DNA from: Streptococcus suis
Lineage (GTDB): Bacteria > Bacillota > Bacilli > Lactobacillales > Streptococcaceae
Length of the DNA: 64,000 bases
Direction: 5' to 3'
Assembly: GCF_024509555.1 (NCBI RefSeq)
Contig: NZ_JAMWEL010000004.1
Coordinates: 90,609-154,608 of the forward strand
Shown here piece after piece: positions 55,303-64,000 of this stretch. Numbering within the stretch: the first letter of the stretch is position 1; each line of letters opens with the position of its first letter. Under the pieces are notes generated by a model. The model ran no database searches. It saw nothing but the letters and a program-made list of their open reading frames with translations, and was not told the origin of the DNA. Both the position numbers and the translations under genes were made by a program.

Positions 55303-57105
55303 ATGTCAAAACAACGTCATGAAATCGAAGAAAAATACCAGTGGGATTTGACCACCATTTTCCCAACAGATGAAGCTTGGGAAGTAGAACTTGCTGATTT
55401 GCAAGCAGAAACAGAAAAAACGAAAGAATTTGCAGGTCACTTGCTCGACTCTGCTAAGAGCCTCTTGGATATCAGCGAGACCCAGCTTGGCCTCATGCGT
55501 CGCATTGAAAAGCTCTATGTCTATGCGTCCATGAAGAACGACCAGGACACCCGTGAAGGCAAGTATCAGGAGTTTCAAGCCAAGGCTTTGGCCCTTTATT
55601 CAGCCTTTTCACAAGCCTTCGCCTTCTATGAGCCAGAATTTATGGCGATTACTGAGGAGCAACTGGAAGCTTTCAAGGTTGAAGAGCCAGCTCTGAGTCA
55701 GTACAGCCACCAATTTGAAAAACTCTTGGCAGCCAAGGATCATATCTTGTCACAGGAAATAGAAGAAGTTCTTGCGGCGACCAGTGAGATTTTCGATGCT
55801 CCGTCTGAAACCTTCTCTGTCTTGGATAATGCCAGCCTGCGTTTCCCAGAAATCGCAGATGAAGACGGTCACTTGGTGCCACTTTCACACGGAAACTACA
55901 TCCACTTTATGGAGTCTAAAAACCGTGATGTCCGCCAAGAAGCATACGAAGCTATGTACGGTACCTACGAGCAATTCCAGCACACCTACGCCAAGACCCT
56001 TCAGTCTAATGTCAAGGTCAATAACCTGAAAGCTCGTTTGCGTAAGTACGATTCAGCCCGCCACGCATCACTTGCAGCTAATTTCATTCCAGAATCTGTT
56101 TACGATACATTAGTGGCGGCAGTCAACAAGCACCTTCCGCTCTTGCACCGTTATATCAATTTGCGTAAGAAACTCTTGGGTATTGATGACTTGAAGATGT
56201 ATGATATGTACACGCCATTGTCAGATTTCAGTACCAAGATTTCTTATGAAGATGCTCTCAAGAAATGCCAAGAAACCTTGGAAATCTTCGGCGAGGATTA
56301 TTCGGCTATTGTAAAAGAAGCCTTCGAAAACCGCTGGATTGATGTCCATGTTAATGAAGGAAAACGCTCAGGAGCATACTCAGGAGGTGCTTACGACACC
56401 AACGCCTTCATGCTTCTCAACTGGCAGGATAACTTGGATAACATGTACACTCTTATCCATGAAACTGGCCATTCACTTCATTCTATGTTGACTCGTAAGA
56501 CGCAACCCTATGTGTATGGCCATTATTCTCTATTCTTGGCTGAAATTGCTTCAACGACCAACGAAAATCTCCTAACAGAAAAACTCTTGGCAGAAGTAGA
56601 AGATGACAAAGAACGCTTTGCTATTCTCAATCATTACCTAGATGGATTCCGTGGTACAGTCTTCCGCCAAACGCAATTTGCAGAGTTTGAACAGGCTATT
56701 TACAAGGCAGACCAGGAAGGTCAGGTCTTGACGGCTGATTTCCTCAATGAATTGTACGGTCAGACAAATGAGAAATACTACGGTCTTTCGGCAGAAGAAA
56801 ACCCAGAAATCCAGTTTGAGTGGGCTCGTATTCCACACTTCTATTACAATTTCTATGTCTATCAGTATGCGACAGGTTTTGCGGCAGCATCTGCTTTGGC
56901 AAATAAGATTGTCAATGGTAGCCCAGAAGACAAAGAAAACTATCTCAACTACCTCAAAGCAGGTAGCTCAGATTACTCGCTCAATGTCATCGCTAAGGCT
57001 GGCGTAGACATGACCAAGGAAGATTACCTCAACGACGCCTTTAAGGTTTTTGAGGCTCGTTTAGAAGAATTGGAAGCACTTGTTGAGAAAGGTGTGCATC
57101 TCTAA
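55303..57105 (+). CDS. pepF: Oligoendopeptidase F
   Basis: Cytoplasmic zinc metallopeptidase (M3B family, 600 aa) that degrades peptides of roughly 7-17 residues. The zinc motif is HETGHSLHS (HExxH at about residues 386-390), followed by the third ligand region [14 protein letters not shown] (Glu about 411-414). The position next to coiA is the same as in other streptococci. ACGGAGGA is the ribosome site; TGGTAAAAT is the likely extended -10. Confidence 0.95.
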   Translation: MSKQRHEIEEKYQWDLTTIFPTDEAWEVELADLQAETEKTKEFAGHLLDSAKSLLDISETQLGLMRRIEKLYVYASMKNDQDTREGKYQEFQAKALALYSAFSQAFAFYEPEFMAITEEQLEAFKVEEPALSQYSHQFEKLLAAKDHILSQEIEEVLAATSEIFDAPSETFSVLDNASLRFPEIADEDGHLVPLSHGNYIHFMESKNRDVRQEAYEAMYGTYEQFQHTYAKTLQSNVKVNNLKARLRKYDSARHASLAANFIPESVYDTLVAAVNKHLPLLHRYINLRKKLLGIDDLKMYDMYTPLSDFSTKISYEDALKKCQETLEIFGEDYSAIVKEAFENRWIDVHVNEGKRSGAYSGGAYDTNAFMLLNWQDNLDNMYTLIHETGHSLHSMLTRKTQPYVYGHYSLFLAEIASTTNENLLTEKLLAEVEDDKERFAILNHYLDGFRGTVFRQTQFAEFEQAIYKADQEGQVLTADFLNELYGQTNEKYYGLSAEENPEIQFEWARIPHFYYNFYVYQYATGFAAASALANKIVNGSPEDKENYLNYLKAGSSDYSLNVIAKAGVDMTKEDYLNDAFKVFEARLEELEALVEKGVHL

Positions 57106-57106
57106 A

Positions 57107-57550
57107 ATGATTTCCTACAAACGTTCGATTGTGATCCCTCTTGTTATTTGCATGGTATTTATCTTGATTGGATTGGGCTTAATCTTTAAGCCAGAACCTG
57201 CAATTCTATCAGGATTGTGCTACATGCTACTAGCTCTTCCTTCTGCCTTCTATGCTTTTTTGTGGCGGAAACAAGGGCAAGTCTTTGTTCTCAATCAGCA
57301 GAGTTTCGAAATGAAGAACAAACTCTGGGGAGATAGAATAAACATTCCAATTGCGGAAATTGGGAAAATTCAGTATGAGTTTGTCCATATTTTCCGAGAC
57401 ATTTACTCAAAACGAATGCGTATTGTAGGAAGGACTGGAACCTTGTTGGTTGAGGTGAAGATTGATAATCTTTCAGGAGCTGATTTTAATGATATTTATC
57501 AATACCTCAGCCCGCTTGCACCCCATATCATGTGGGAATTTCCAAAATAA
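57107..57550 (+). CDS. Small membrane protein, unknown
   Basis: The 147-aa protein has two N-terminal transmembrane helices (about residues 9-28 and 37-55), then a short cytoplasmic domain of beta-rich character (GQVFVLNQQSFEMKNKLWGDRINIPIAEIGKIQ, a bacterial-PH-like pattern). The ATG follows the pepF stop (TAA ends 57105) by one base, with GAAAGGTG inside pepF as ribosome site, so it is probably coupled to pepF. Function unknown. Confidence 0.75.
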   Translation: MISYKRSIVIPLVICMVFILIGLGLIFKPEPAILSGLCYMLLALPSAFYAFLWRKQGQVFVLNQQSFEMKNKLWGDRINIPIAEIGKIQYEFVHIFRDIYSKRMRIVGRTGTLLVEVKIDNLSGADFNDIYQYLSPLAPHIMWEFPK

Positions 57551-57575
57551 TAAACAACGATGAATAGGAGGCTGT

Positions 57576-58124
57576 ATGCTGACAGAAGAAAATTTGCAAG
57601 ATATTTTTGAAATTGCTGATCTTTTTTCCGATGGCGATTTGGATGTGTTCGTCAAGCTAAAAGAAGTCATTTTTGCAAGTGATCCAAATGAAATTCTGGA
57701 TTATATCGAATCTATCTTAGACCCTCTTGCCTTTGATGACTTTCTAACAAAAGTAGGAGAGTCAGAAAAGGATAATCTGTGGTTAATCTTGGTGACCTTG
57801 TTAGAATATGGCGAGTATATTTGTGTTCGTGAAAAAAATGAAAAATTACGTGATTTTGTACACTTTTTTGATCGTTTACACCATGTCAGAAAAGCAGGGA
57901 TTTCTCTTCGTTTAGATGCAGAAGGTTTAAATCCAAGGGGAAGTATCCCAGAATGGGCGGCAGTTATCGATGGTAAATTTGTGAATGAAAACTATTGCCT
58001 AGGTGCAATTGATATGGGAACTGAGAATTATTTCTTATTCTTCAATAAACGGGATGTTTTTGACCGTATTCAAGTTTTGGCAAAAAGTCTAGGCTATCGT
58101 ATTGAATTAGCGAAGTTTATATAA
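57576..58124 (+). CDS. Uncharacterised acidic protein (possible DUF6630 family)
   Basis: The 182-aa soluble protein is acidic and helical in its first half; the second half (LRLDAEGLNPRGSIPEWAAVIDGKF, GAIDMGTENYFLFFN) looks alpha/beta. The W-A-A-V-I-D-G and Y-F-L-F-F pattern suggests the DUF6630 group, but this is only recollection. AGGAGG lies before the ATG. It follows the pepF unit after 25 bp. Confidence 0.6.
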   Translation: MLTEENLQDIFEIADLFSDGDLDVFVKLKEVIFASDPNEILDYIESILDPLAFDDFLTKVGESEKDNLWLILVTLLEYGEYICVREKNEKLRDFVHFFDRLHHVRKAGISLRLDAEGLNPRGSIPEWAAVIDGKFVNENYCLGAIDMGTENYFLFFNKRDVFDRIQVLAKSLGYRIELAKFI

Positions 58125-58134
58125 TCGATTAAAG

Positions 58135-58156
58135 AAAGAGGAGAAATCCTCTTTTT
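58135..58156 (+). terminator. Terminator after the acidic protein
   Basis: AAAGAGGA/TCCTCTTT perfect 8-bp stem, GAAA tetraloop, T tail. Confidence 0.88.
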
Positions 58157-58194
58157 TGTTAGATCAATTTTGAAAGAAAAAAGGAGGATATTTA

Positions 58195-58230
58195 ATGAAA
58201 ATCAGGTTTCGAAGAAGCATTTCTTTCTAG
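58195..58230 (+). CDS. 11-codon ORF with a strong ribosome site
   Basis: AAGGAGG (58181-58187) is perfectly placed before an ATG that encodes only M-K-I-R-F-R-R-S-I-S-F. It lies directly after a terminator with no visible promoter, so it may be the 5' stub of a lost gene rather than an expressed peptide. Confidence 0.3.
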   Translation: MKIRFRRSISF

Positions 58231-58258
58231 GTGTGGTCTACCAGAGAATTTGTGATTC

Positions 58259-58287
58259 TTGACCGTAAAGACTGGCTATGGTATACT
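58259..58287 (+). promoter_or_regulatory. Promoter placed for a leaderless O-methyltransferase mRNA
   Basis: TTGACC (58259-58264), a 17-bp spacer and TATACT (58282-58287). A start point 7 bases downstream would fall at 58294-58295, the first base of the gene's ATG. Confidence 0.7.
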
Positions 58288-58294
58288 TAACGGC

Positions 58295-59014
58295 ATGGTT
58301 GAATCATACTCAAAAAACGCAAACCACAATATGCGCCGTCCTGTAGTTAAGGAAGAGATTGTGGATTTTATGCGGACACGTCAGGCGCAGAATACAGGAT
58401 TTTTAAAAGAGTTAGAGGACTTTGCACGTCAGGAAAATATTCCAATTATCCCGCACGAAACTGTAGCCTATTTTCGTTTGCTCATGCAGACCTTGCAACC
58501 CGAACGCATTTTGGAAATCGGCACGGCCATTGGTTTTTCTGCCCTCTTGATGGCTGAAAATTCTCCTCAATCACAAATTACGACCATTGACCGTAATGAA
58601 GAAATGATAGGATTTGCCAAGAAAAACTTTGCCAAATTTGATAGTCGTCAACAAATCGAGTTGCTAGAAGGTGAGGCAATGGACTTACTTCCAACCTTGG
58701 AAGATGATAGCTATGACTTTGTCTTCATGGATTCGGCTAAGTCTAAATACATCGTCTTTCTTCCAGAAGTTCTCAAAAAGGTTAAGGTTGGTGGCTTGAT
58801 TGTTTTGGATGATATTTTCCAAGGCGGAGATGTTGCCAAAGATATCATGGAAGTGCGCCGTGGTCAACGTACAATTTATCGAGGTTTGCAACGCTTATTT
58901 GATGCTACCTTGGATAATCCGAATTTGACTGCTAGTCTGATTTCTATGAGCGACGGTCTACTGATGTTGCGAAAAAATAGTGAGAATATTGACCTAAAAC
59001 TTGAGGAAATTTAA
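58295..59014 (+). CDS. SAM-dependent O-methyltransferase (class I, COMT-like)
   Basis: The 239-aa Rossmann-fold methyltransferase belongs to the bacterial caffeoyl-CoA O-methyltransferase-like group; its substrate is unknown. SAM motif I is ILEIGTAIGFSALLMA (about residues 69-84), followed by ITTIDRNEEM and FVFMDSAKSKY with the metal-binding Asp, and VLDDIFQGG. ATG 58295 gives the N-terminus M-V-E-S-Y-S-K-N-A seen in related streptococci. No ribosome site precedes it, and the promoter lies immediately upstream. prsA follows. Confidence 0.88.
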   Translation: MVESYSKNANHNMRRPVVKEEIVDFMRTRQAQNTGFLKELEDFARQENIPIIPHETVAYFRLLMQTLQPERILEIGTAIGFSALLMAENSPQSQITTIDRNEEMIGFAKKNFAKFDSRQQIELLEGEAMDLLPTLEDDSYDFVFMDSAKSKYIVFLPEVLKKVKVGGLIVLDDIFQGGDVAKDIMEVRRGQRTIYRGLQRLFDATLDNPNLTASLISMSDGLLMLRKNSENIDLKLEEI

Positions 59015-59032
59015 GACCTTTTTAAGCTTTTG

Positions 59033-59041
59033 TGTTATAAT
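59033..59041 (+). promoter_or_regulatory. prsA extended -10 promoter
   Basis: TGTTATAAT (TATAAT at 59036-59041) 36 bp before the prsA ATG; no good -35. Confidence 0.65.
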
Positions 59042-59076
59042 GAAAGGGTTAATGAATAAAAGGAGAGAATTTCTAC

Positions 59077-60081
59077 ATGAAGAAATCTAAGAAATTTTTG
59101 GCAGGTGCAGTAACCTTGTTAGCAACTGTTACCTTGGCGGCATGTTCTGGCTCTGCAGATAAAGATATCATTTCAATGAAAGGTAATACCATCTCAGTTT
59201 CTGAGTTTTATGACCAAGTTAAAACAAACTCACAAGCACAACAAGTATTGCTTTCAATGATTATTTCCCATGTGTTTGAAGAAGCATATGGTGATAAGGT
59301 ATCGGATACCGAAGTCAATGAAGCCTATGAAAAAATGGCTGCTCAGTATGGTGATTCATTTGCAACCGCTCTTGCTTCAGCAGGATTGACAACTGATAGC
59401 TATAAAGAACAAATTCGTACAAATAAACTTGTAGAGTATGCTGTGAAGCAAGCTGCTGAAAAAGAATTGACTGATGAAAATTATAAGGCAGCTTATGAAG
59501 CTTACACTCCAGAAGTGACTGCTCGTATTATCAAGCTTGATGATGAAGCCAAAGCAAAAGAAATTTTGGCAGCTGCTCAAGCTGAAGGAGCAGATTTTGC
59601 TCAATTAGCGAAAGATAATTCAACGGACTCTGCAACTAAAGAAAACGGTGGCGAGATCAAGTTTGATTCTACATCTACAACAGTACCTAAAGAAGTACAG
59701 ACTGCTGTTTTTGCTTTGAATGCTGGTCAGGTGGGAGCGTCGGTCGTCACTGTTGTTGATATGACAACTTACACAACTTCTTACTATGTTGTGAAATTGG
59801 AAGCTAAGTCTGAGAAGTCTGCTAATTGGGAAGATTACAAAGATAAGTTGAAAGAAATCATTTTGACTGAAAAACAAAATGACTCAGCCTTCGTTGCAAC
59901 AGTCCTAAAAGGCGAACTCCAGAATGCCAATGTTAAGGTTAAAGATCCTGCATTCCAAAACCTTCTCTCTCAATATGTGACAACAGAAGATAGTAGCTCA
60001 TCAAGTGCTATAAGCGAGTCTTCGAGTTCGACAACTGAAAGCTCATCAACTACAGAGTCTTCAAGCTCTTCAGGTGAATAA
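59077..60081 (+). CDS. prsA: PrsA-like foldase lipoprotein (peptidyl-prolyl isomerase)
   Basis: Membrane-anchored chaperone (334 aa) that helps secreted proteins fold outside the membrane. The signal peptide ends LAAC (Cys about residue 23). The parvulin domain lies at about residues 145-245 (TARIIKLDDEAKAKEILAAAQAEGADFAQLAKDNSTDSATKENGG), and the C-terminus is a low-complexity Ser-rich tail (about 306-334). Strong AAGGAGAG ribosome site. Its stop codon lies within the first stem of the T-box leader. Confidence 0.92.
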   Translation: MKKSKKFLAGAVTLLATVTLAACSGSADKDIISMKGNTISVSEFYDQVKTNSQAQQVLLSMIISHVFEEAYGDKVSDTEVNEAYEKMAAQYGDSFATALASAGLTTDSYKEQIRTNKLVEYAVKQAAEKELTDENYKAAYEAYTPEVTARIIKLDDEAKAKEILAAAQAEGADFAQLAKDNSTDSATKENGGEIKFDSTSTTVPKEVQTAVFALNAGQVGASVVTVVDMTTYTTSYYVVKLEAKSEKSANWEDYKDKLKEIILTEKQNDSAFVATVLKGELQNANVKVKDPAFQNLLSQYVTTEDSSSSSAISESSSSTTESSSTTESSSSSGE

Positions 60082-60300
60082 TTAAGATTGGAAGGAAAGT
60101 TCTGATTTCAGAAACTTGGTGGTTGTTGCGAGCCAAGACAGACTTCCTTCTTGCTACTTAATTTCTACAATTGAATATGAAAACCTATATTCGCAGTTTA
60201 GCACTTTACTTGTGAATACAGGTTCTGAAATGAGAATGACAAGTCATTGAATGAAGGTGGTACCGCGGTTTTTCGCCCTTCGTTTGATTTCTTGTTATTT
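60080..60300 (+). promoter_or_regulatory. T-box leader, alanine specifier
   Basis: Stem I closes with AATTAAG (60080-60086)/CTTAATT (60156-60162); GAAGG-A-AAGT pairs with ACTTCCTTC; the specifier loop TTGCTA holds GCT (60153-60155), an alanine codon. The apical part CTTGG-TGGTTGTTGCGAG-CCAAG is the usual stem-I tip. The T-box TGGTACCGCGG follows at about 60262, and the antiterminator AATGAAGG/CCTTCGTT with GCG/CGC is complete. I find no downstream terminator hairpin that would compete with it. The leader starts inside prsA's stop, so its promoter must lie in or upstream of prsA. Confidence 0.85.
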
Positions 60301-60314
60301 TTTTGGAGGTCATC

Positions 60315-60800
60315 ATGAAGCAATTTCAGGTCAAACAGCGCTTTACCTTTGGTGGTGAAAAATTTGATATTCGTGATAGTTTTGGAGATCTTGCTTATCA
60401 AGTGCAAGGCTCGTTCCTTGAAATTCCAAAACGATTTATCGTGACCAATTCCAGAGGTGGGGAAGTTTGTCATATTACTAAGAAGTTTTTGACCTTCCTG
60501 CCCCAGTTTACTATTGATATGGCAGATGGTCATTCTTTCTACTTGCAAAAGGAATATACTTTTTTCAAGGATCGCTATACTGTGGAAAATTTAGGTTTAA
60601 TCCTAGACGGAAATATCTGGGATTTGGATTTTCGCTTGAAAAGGCCAGATGGTATGCTCGTAGCTGAAATCTCCAAAGAACTCTTTCATTTAACTTCTCA
60701 TTATTCAGTAACAGTCGTAGAGGAAGACTATGCAGACTTGGTCATTTCCTTGGTAGTTGCGCTAGACTATGTGGAAATGATGGAAGATGCTTTACGCTAA
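60315..60800 (+). CDS. LURP-one-related protein
   Basis: The 161-aa protein belongs to the LURP-one/Tubby-C-like family (YxjI-like; beta-barrel phospholipid-scramblase-like fold; function in bacteria unknown). Pattern: KQFQVKQRFTFGGEKFDIRDSFGDLAYQVQGSFLEIPKRFIVTN, then FDFRLKRPDG-like RLKRPDGMLVAEISKE and YADLVISLVVALDYVEMMED. TTGGAGG precedes the ATG at 60315. It lies between the alanine T-box and alaS, so it would be induced under alanine-tRNA limitation if the leader works. Confidence 0.8.
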   Translation: MKQFQVKQRFTFGGEKFDIRDSFGDLAYQVQGSFLEIPKRFIVTNSRGGEVCHITKKFLTFLPQFTIDMADGHSFYLQKEYTFFKDRYTVENLGLILDGNIWDLDFRLKRPDGMLVAEISKELFHLTSHYSVTVVEEDYADLVISLVVALDYVEMMEDALR

Positions 60801-60822
60801 CCGTACAATTTAATAATAAAAA

Positions 60823-61087
60823 GTTCGATTTAGTTTGTTCGCTAAATTGAACCTGCCTACAAAAACAAATGAAAGGAAAGGGCACCGGGTTTATTTGGAA
60901 TTGAACTCGGGCTACGGACTTTCCCTTTAATCATCATTATATGAAAGGAAATGTTCAATTTAGAAAATTTTCTGAATTGAACCCGCCCGGAAGGCTGGTT
61001 TCTTTCTAACAATAACTTCTCAAAATATCTAAACGAAAGGAAAGGGTATCGAGTTTATTCTGAAATGAACTCGGGCTACGGACTTTG
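60823..61087 (+). repeat. Two tandem hairpin units before alaS
   Basis: Unit 1 (60823-60928): GTTCGATTTAG/CTAAATTGAAC, then GGAAAG...CTTTCC enclosing CCGGGTT/AACTCGG. Unit 2 (60953-61087): GTTCAATTTAG/CTGAATTGAAC, then GGAAAG enclosing TCGAGTT/AACTCGG. The segment GAACTCGGGCTACGGACTTT is identical in both. The 377-bp gap holds no gene; a further AGACGC/GCGTCT hairpin lies at 61109-61122. Confidence 0.75.
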
Positions 61088-61177
61088 TCAAAAAGAGAAA
61101 CACTTCCTAGACGCCAGCGTCTTCGTCAGGTTTCCTATTTTGACTGTGTCCGCTTCACGCCCTTAGTATCTTAACTT

Positions 61178-63796
61178 ATGAAAAATTTATCATCAGCACA
61201 AATTCGTCAAATGTGGTTGGATTTCTGGAAATCAAAAGGCCACTCGGTTGAGCCTTCCGCAAACCTTGTACCTGTCAACGATCCGACACTTCTTTGGATC
61301 AACTCTGGTGTGGCAACCCTCAAGAAATACTTTGATGGGTCAGTCATTCCTGAAAATCCACGGATTACCAACGCTCAAAAATCAATCCGTACCAACGACA
61401 TCGAGAACGTTGGTAAGACAGCCCGTCACCACACCATGTTTGAAATGCTTGGTAACTTCTCTATCGGAGATTATTTCCGTGATGAAGCGATTGAGTGGGG
61501 CTTTGAACTTTTGACAAGCCCAGAATGGTTTGACTTTCCAAAAGACAAGCTCTACATGACCTACTATCCAGACGATGTGGATTCGTACAACCGCTGGATT
61601 GCCCTTGGTGTTGAGCCAAGTCACTTGATTCCGCTTGAGGATAACTTCTGGGAAATTGGTGCAGGTCCTTCTGGTCCAGATACGGAAATTTTCTTTGACC
61701 GTGGTACAGATTTTGACCCTGAAAACATTGGCATTCGTTTGCTGGAAGAAGACATTGAAAACGACCGTTACATCGAGATTTGGAACATCGTTCTTTCACA
61801 ATTCAACGCTGACCCAGCAGTTCCGCGTTCAGAGTACAAGGAATTGCCAAATAAAAACATCGATACGGGTGCAGGTTTGGAGCGTTTGGCAGCTATTTTC
61901 CAAGGAGCTAAGACTAACTTTGAAACCGACCTTTTCTTGCCGATCATTCGTGAAGTAGAAAAGATTTCTGGTAAGACTTACGATCCAGACGGCGATAACA
62001 TGAGTTTTAAGGTCATCGCAGACCATATCCGTGCTTTGTCATTTGCTATCGGTGACGGTGCCCTTCCAGGAAATGAAGGTCGTGGTTATGTCCTTCGCCG
62101 TCTTCTCCGTCGTGCTGTTATGCATGGTCGACGCTTGGGTATCACCGAGCCATTCTTGTACAAGTTGGTGGAAACGGTTGGCAATATCATGGAAAGCTAC
62201 TACCCAGAAGTGCTTGAAAAACGTGACTTTATCGAAAAAATCGTTAAGCGTGAGGAAGAAACCTTTGCTCGCACCATTGACGCTGGTAGCGGTCACCTGG
62301 ATGATCTTTTGGCTGACTTGAAAGCAGCTGGCAAGGATACTCTTGAAGGTAAGGACATCTTCAAACTCTACGATACCTACGGTTTCCCTGTGGAATTGAC
62401 CGAGGAATTGGCTGAAGATGCGGGTTATAAGATTGACCATGAAGGCTTCAAGGTTGCAATGAAAGAACAGCAGGACCGTGCCCGTGCAGCCGTTGTCAAA
62501 GGTGGCTCAATGGGTATGCAAAATGAAACCCTGGCAGGTATTACCGAAAGCTCAACTTTTGTCTATGGTCAAACTAGCCTAGATGCCAAATTGGAAGTGA
62601 TTATCGCGGACAATGAGCGAACAGAAGCTGTGTCAGAAGGTCAAGCTCTCCTTGTCTTTGACCAAACACCATTCTACGCTGAAATGGGTGGTCAGGTTGC
62701 CGACCGTGGTGTGATTAAAAATGCATCAGGTGATGTCGTTGCAACAGTTGTGGATGTGCAGAAAGCACCGAATGGTCAGCCATTGCACACCGTAGCACTC
62801 TCTGCCAGCATTTCGCTTGGTCAAACTTACAAGCTTGAAATCGACACAAACCGTCGTCGTGGTGTTGAGAAGAACCACACGGCAACTCACTTGCTCCATG
62901 CTGCTCTTCACAATGTCATCGGCGAGCATGCGACCCAGGCTGGTTCCTTGAACGAGGAAGGATTCCTCCGCTTTGACTTCACACACTTTGAAGCAGTGAC
63001 AGCTGATGAACTTCGTCGTATTGAAAATGAAGTCAATGAAAAAATCTGGGAAGCCTTGGATATTGTCACAGTTGAAACGGATGTTGATACGGCTAAAGAA
63101 ATGGGTGCTATGGCCCTCTTTGGTGAGAAATATGGCAAAGTGGTCCGTGTGGTTACAATCGGTGACTATTCTATCGAGCTTTGTGGTGGTACCCACGTTG
63201 GCAATACAGCTGAAATCGGTCTCTTCAAGATTGTCAAAGAAGAGGGAATAGGCTCTGGTACCCGTCGTATTTTAGCGGTGACAGGCAAGGAAGCTTTCCT
63301 AGCTCTTCGTGACCGCGAGGATGCTCTCAAAGCTGTTGCGCAGACTCTTAAAGTACCACAAATCGACCAAGTGCCGACAAAAGTGGAGGCACTGGCTGCG
63401 GAGCTCCGCGATTTGCAAAAAGAAAACGCTAGTCTGAAAGAAAAGGCAGCGGCAGCAGCTGCTGGTGATGTCTTCAAAGATGTCAAAGATGCAAATGGTG
63501 TCCGCTACATTGCTAGCCAGGTCCAAGTTTCAGATGCAGGTGCTCTCCGTACCTTCGCTGACAACTGGAAGCAGAAAGACTACTCTGATGTCTTGGTGTT
63601 GGTTGCGGCAATCGGTGACAAGGTCAATGTCCTTGTGGCAAGCAAGTCAGCTGATGTCCATGCAGGAAACCTCATCAAAGTCCTTGCGCCAATCGTAGCA
63701 GGTCGTGGTGGTGGTAAGCCAGATATGGCCATGGCAGGTGGTAGCGATGTGTCTGCTATCCAAAACCTCTTGAACAGCGTTGCGGAAAATTTGTAA
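61178..63796 (+). CDS. alaS: Alanyl-tRNA synthetase
   Basis: Charges tRNA-Ala (872 aa, full length). The class II core starts at [17 protein letters not shown] (motif 1 region) with [30 protein letters not shown] (motif 2) and [12 protein letters not shown]. The editing domain zinc/His motifs [11 protein letters not shown] and CGGTHV are present (about 560-670), as is the C-terminal DHHA1-like domain with [14 protein letters not shown]. The start matches streptococcal homologues ([12 protein letters not shown]). No Shine-Dalgarno is visible before it. Confidence 0.97.
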   Translation: MKNLSSAQIRQMWLDFWKSKGHSVEPSANLVPVNDPTLLWINSGVATLKKYFDGSVIPENPRITNAQKSIRTNDIENVGKTARHHTMFEMLGNFSIGDYFRDEAIEWGFELLTSPEWFDFPKDKLYMTYYPDDVDSYNRWIALGVEPSHLIPLEDNFWEIGAGPSGPDTEIFFDRGTDFDPENIGIRLLEEDIENDRYIEIWNIVLSQFNADPAVPRSEYKELPNKNIDTGAGLERLAAIFQGAKTNFETDLFLPIIREVEKISGKTYDPDGDNMSFKVIADHIRALSFAIGDGALPGNEGRGYVLRRLLRRAVMHGRRLGITEPFLYKLVETVGNIMESYYPEVLEKRDFIEKIVKREEETFARTIDAGSGHLDDLLADLKAAGKDTLEGKDIFKLYDTYGFPVELTEELAEDAGYKIDHEGFKVAMKEQQDRARAAVVKGGSMGMQNETLAGITESSTFVYGQTSLDAKLEVIIADNERTEAVSEGQALLVFDQTPFYAEMGGQVADRGVIKNASGDVVATVVDVQKAPNGQPLHTVALSASISLGQTYKLEIDTNRRRGVEKNHTATHLLHAALHNVIGEHATQAGSLNEEGFLRFDFTHFEAVTADELRRIENEVNEKIWEALDIVTVETDVDTAKEMGAMALFGEKYGKVVRVVTIGDYSIELCGGTHVGNTAEIGLFKIVKEEGIGSGTRRILAVTGKEAFLALRDREDALKAVAQTLKVPQIDQVPTKVEALAAELRDLQKENASLKEKAAAAAAGDVFKDVKDANGVRYIASQVQVSDAGALRTFADNWKQKDYSDVLVLVAAIGDKVNVLVASKSADVHAGNLIKVLAPIVAGRGGGKPDMAMAGGSDVSAIQNLLNSVAENL

Positions 63797-63873
63797 TCAA
63801 TTATTCTTATCAGGTTTATCATGTATGTACAATGTTACTCCCTGATTTTGAAATGATTTAATTATGATAAAAC

Positions 63874-64000
63874 GGCTCTTTGTCAACTGTAGTGGGTAGA
63901 TGAAAAGCTAACACCTAGAGAGGACGAAGTTCGTTCTCTCTTTCTTTATGTTCAAAGCAATCAAAATACGTTTTTTAAAATTTTCAAAGTTCCTGAAACC
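63874..64000 (-). mobile_element. End of an ISL3-like insertion sequence (cut by the window)
   Basis: GGCTCTTTGTCAAC at 63874-63887 resembles the terminal inverted repeat of ISL3/IS1167-type elements. The minus strand then encodes a transposase C-terminus. Confidence 0.75.
63908..64000 (-). CDS. ISL3-family transposase, C-terminal fragment at window edge
   Basis: The minus strand reads G-F-R-N-F-E-N-F-K-K-R-I-L-I-A-L-N-I-K-K-E-R-T and ends after L-S-R-C at TAG (63908-63910). This is the typical end of streptococcal ISL3-family transposases. The rest lies outside the window, so completeness cannot be judged. Confidence 0.8.
   Translation of the reverse strand, partial: GFRNFENFKKRILIALNIKKERTNFVLSRC

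Noticed and set aside
63797..63873. Terminator of alaS
   Set aside because: ATCAGG/CCTGAT could pair, but only over six bases with a loop of about 25 nt, too weak to call.

Overview
The window is low-GC Firmicute DNA with densely packed plus-strand genes, AGGAGG ribosome sites and extended -10 promoters. Gene content (livJHMGF, clpP-ylbG, tmk-holB-yabA-rsmI, xpaC-telA, coiA-pepF-O-methyltransferase-prsA-alaS) and protein sequence point to Streptococcus, most likely the S. suis group. No rRNA, tRNA, CRISPR array or prophage was seen. Calls rest on reading the sequence and on family knowledge; no database search was run.

Layout. 1-4.7 kb: sucrose/isomaltooligosaccharide hydrolysis (gtfA cut by the window edge, dexB), upp, CtsR-type clpP, ylbG. 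4.8-9.5 kb: branched-chain amino acid ABC transporter livJ-livHMGF, with two promoters that each overlap a near-consensus CodY box. 9.5-10.5 kb: a gene-free array of hairpins joined by ten copies of a 16-nt linker, with a 181-bp period and one 174-bp insertion. 10.6-11.3 kb: LapA-domain and VOC proteins. 11.5-20.7 kb: first defence locus, a type I restriction-modification system (hsdR, hsdS, hsdM) with an AbiH-family gene inside it and an Rpn-type nuclease after it. 20.8-31.3 kb: housekeeping (CBS-domain protein, xpaC-telA, YitT, tmk-holB-yabA-rsmI, serC-GNAT-serA-ogt-spxA-like). 31.4-40.3 kb: transport and membrane proteins, exoA, amino acid permease, tandem DUF975 genes, CPBP protease. 40.3-47 kb: second defence-like locus: MmeI-like DNA methyltransferase, HEPN-like protein, superfamily 2 helicase, small protein, GIY-YIG nuclease. 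47-50.8 kb: tiny membrane proteins, a DUF1361 pair, DNA alkylation repair. 50.9-63.8 kb: metG, coiA, a lipoprotein, pepF, an O-methyltransferase, prsA, an alanine T-box leader, a LURP-one-like gene and alaS. The right edge enters an ISL3-like insertion sequence.

Most notable: (1) HsdR carries about 100 extra N-terminal residues that align, almost without gaps, with the C-terminal domain of XpaC encoded 10 kb downstream; (2) the methyltransferase/HEPN/helicase/GIY-YIG cluster is a compact ATP-dependent defence candidate that I cannot match to a named system; (3) each of the two modification loci carries an extra abortive-infection-type gene in its operon; (4) several structured non-coding elements are visible: the hairpin array, a dispersed hairpin with covarying stem, palindrome clusters, and a T-box without a visible terminator.
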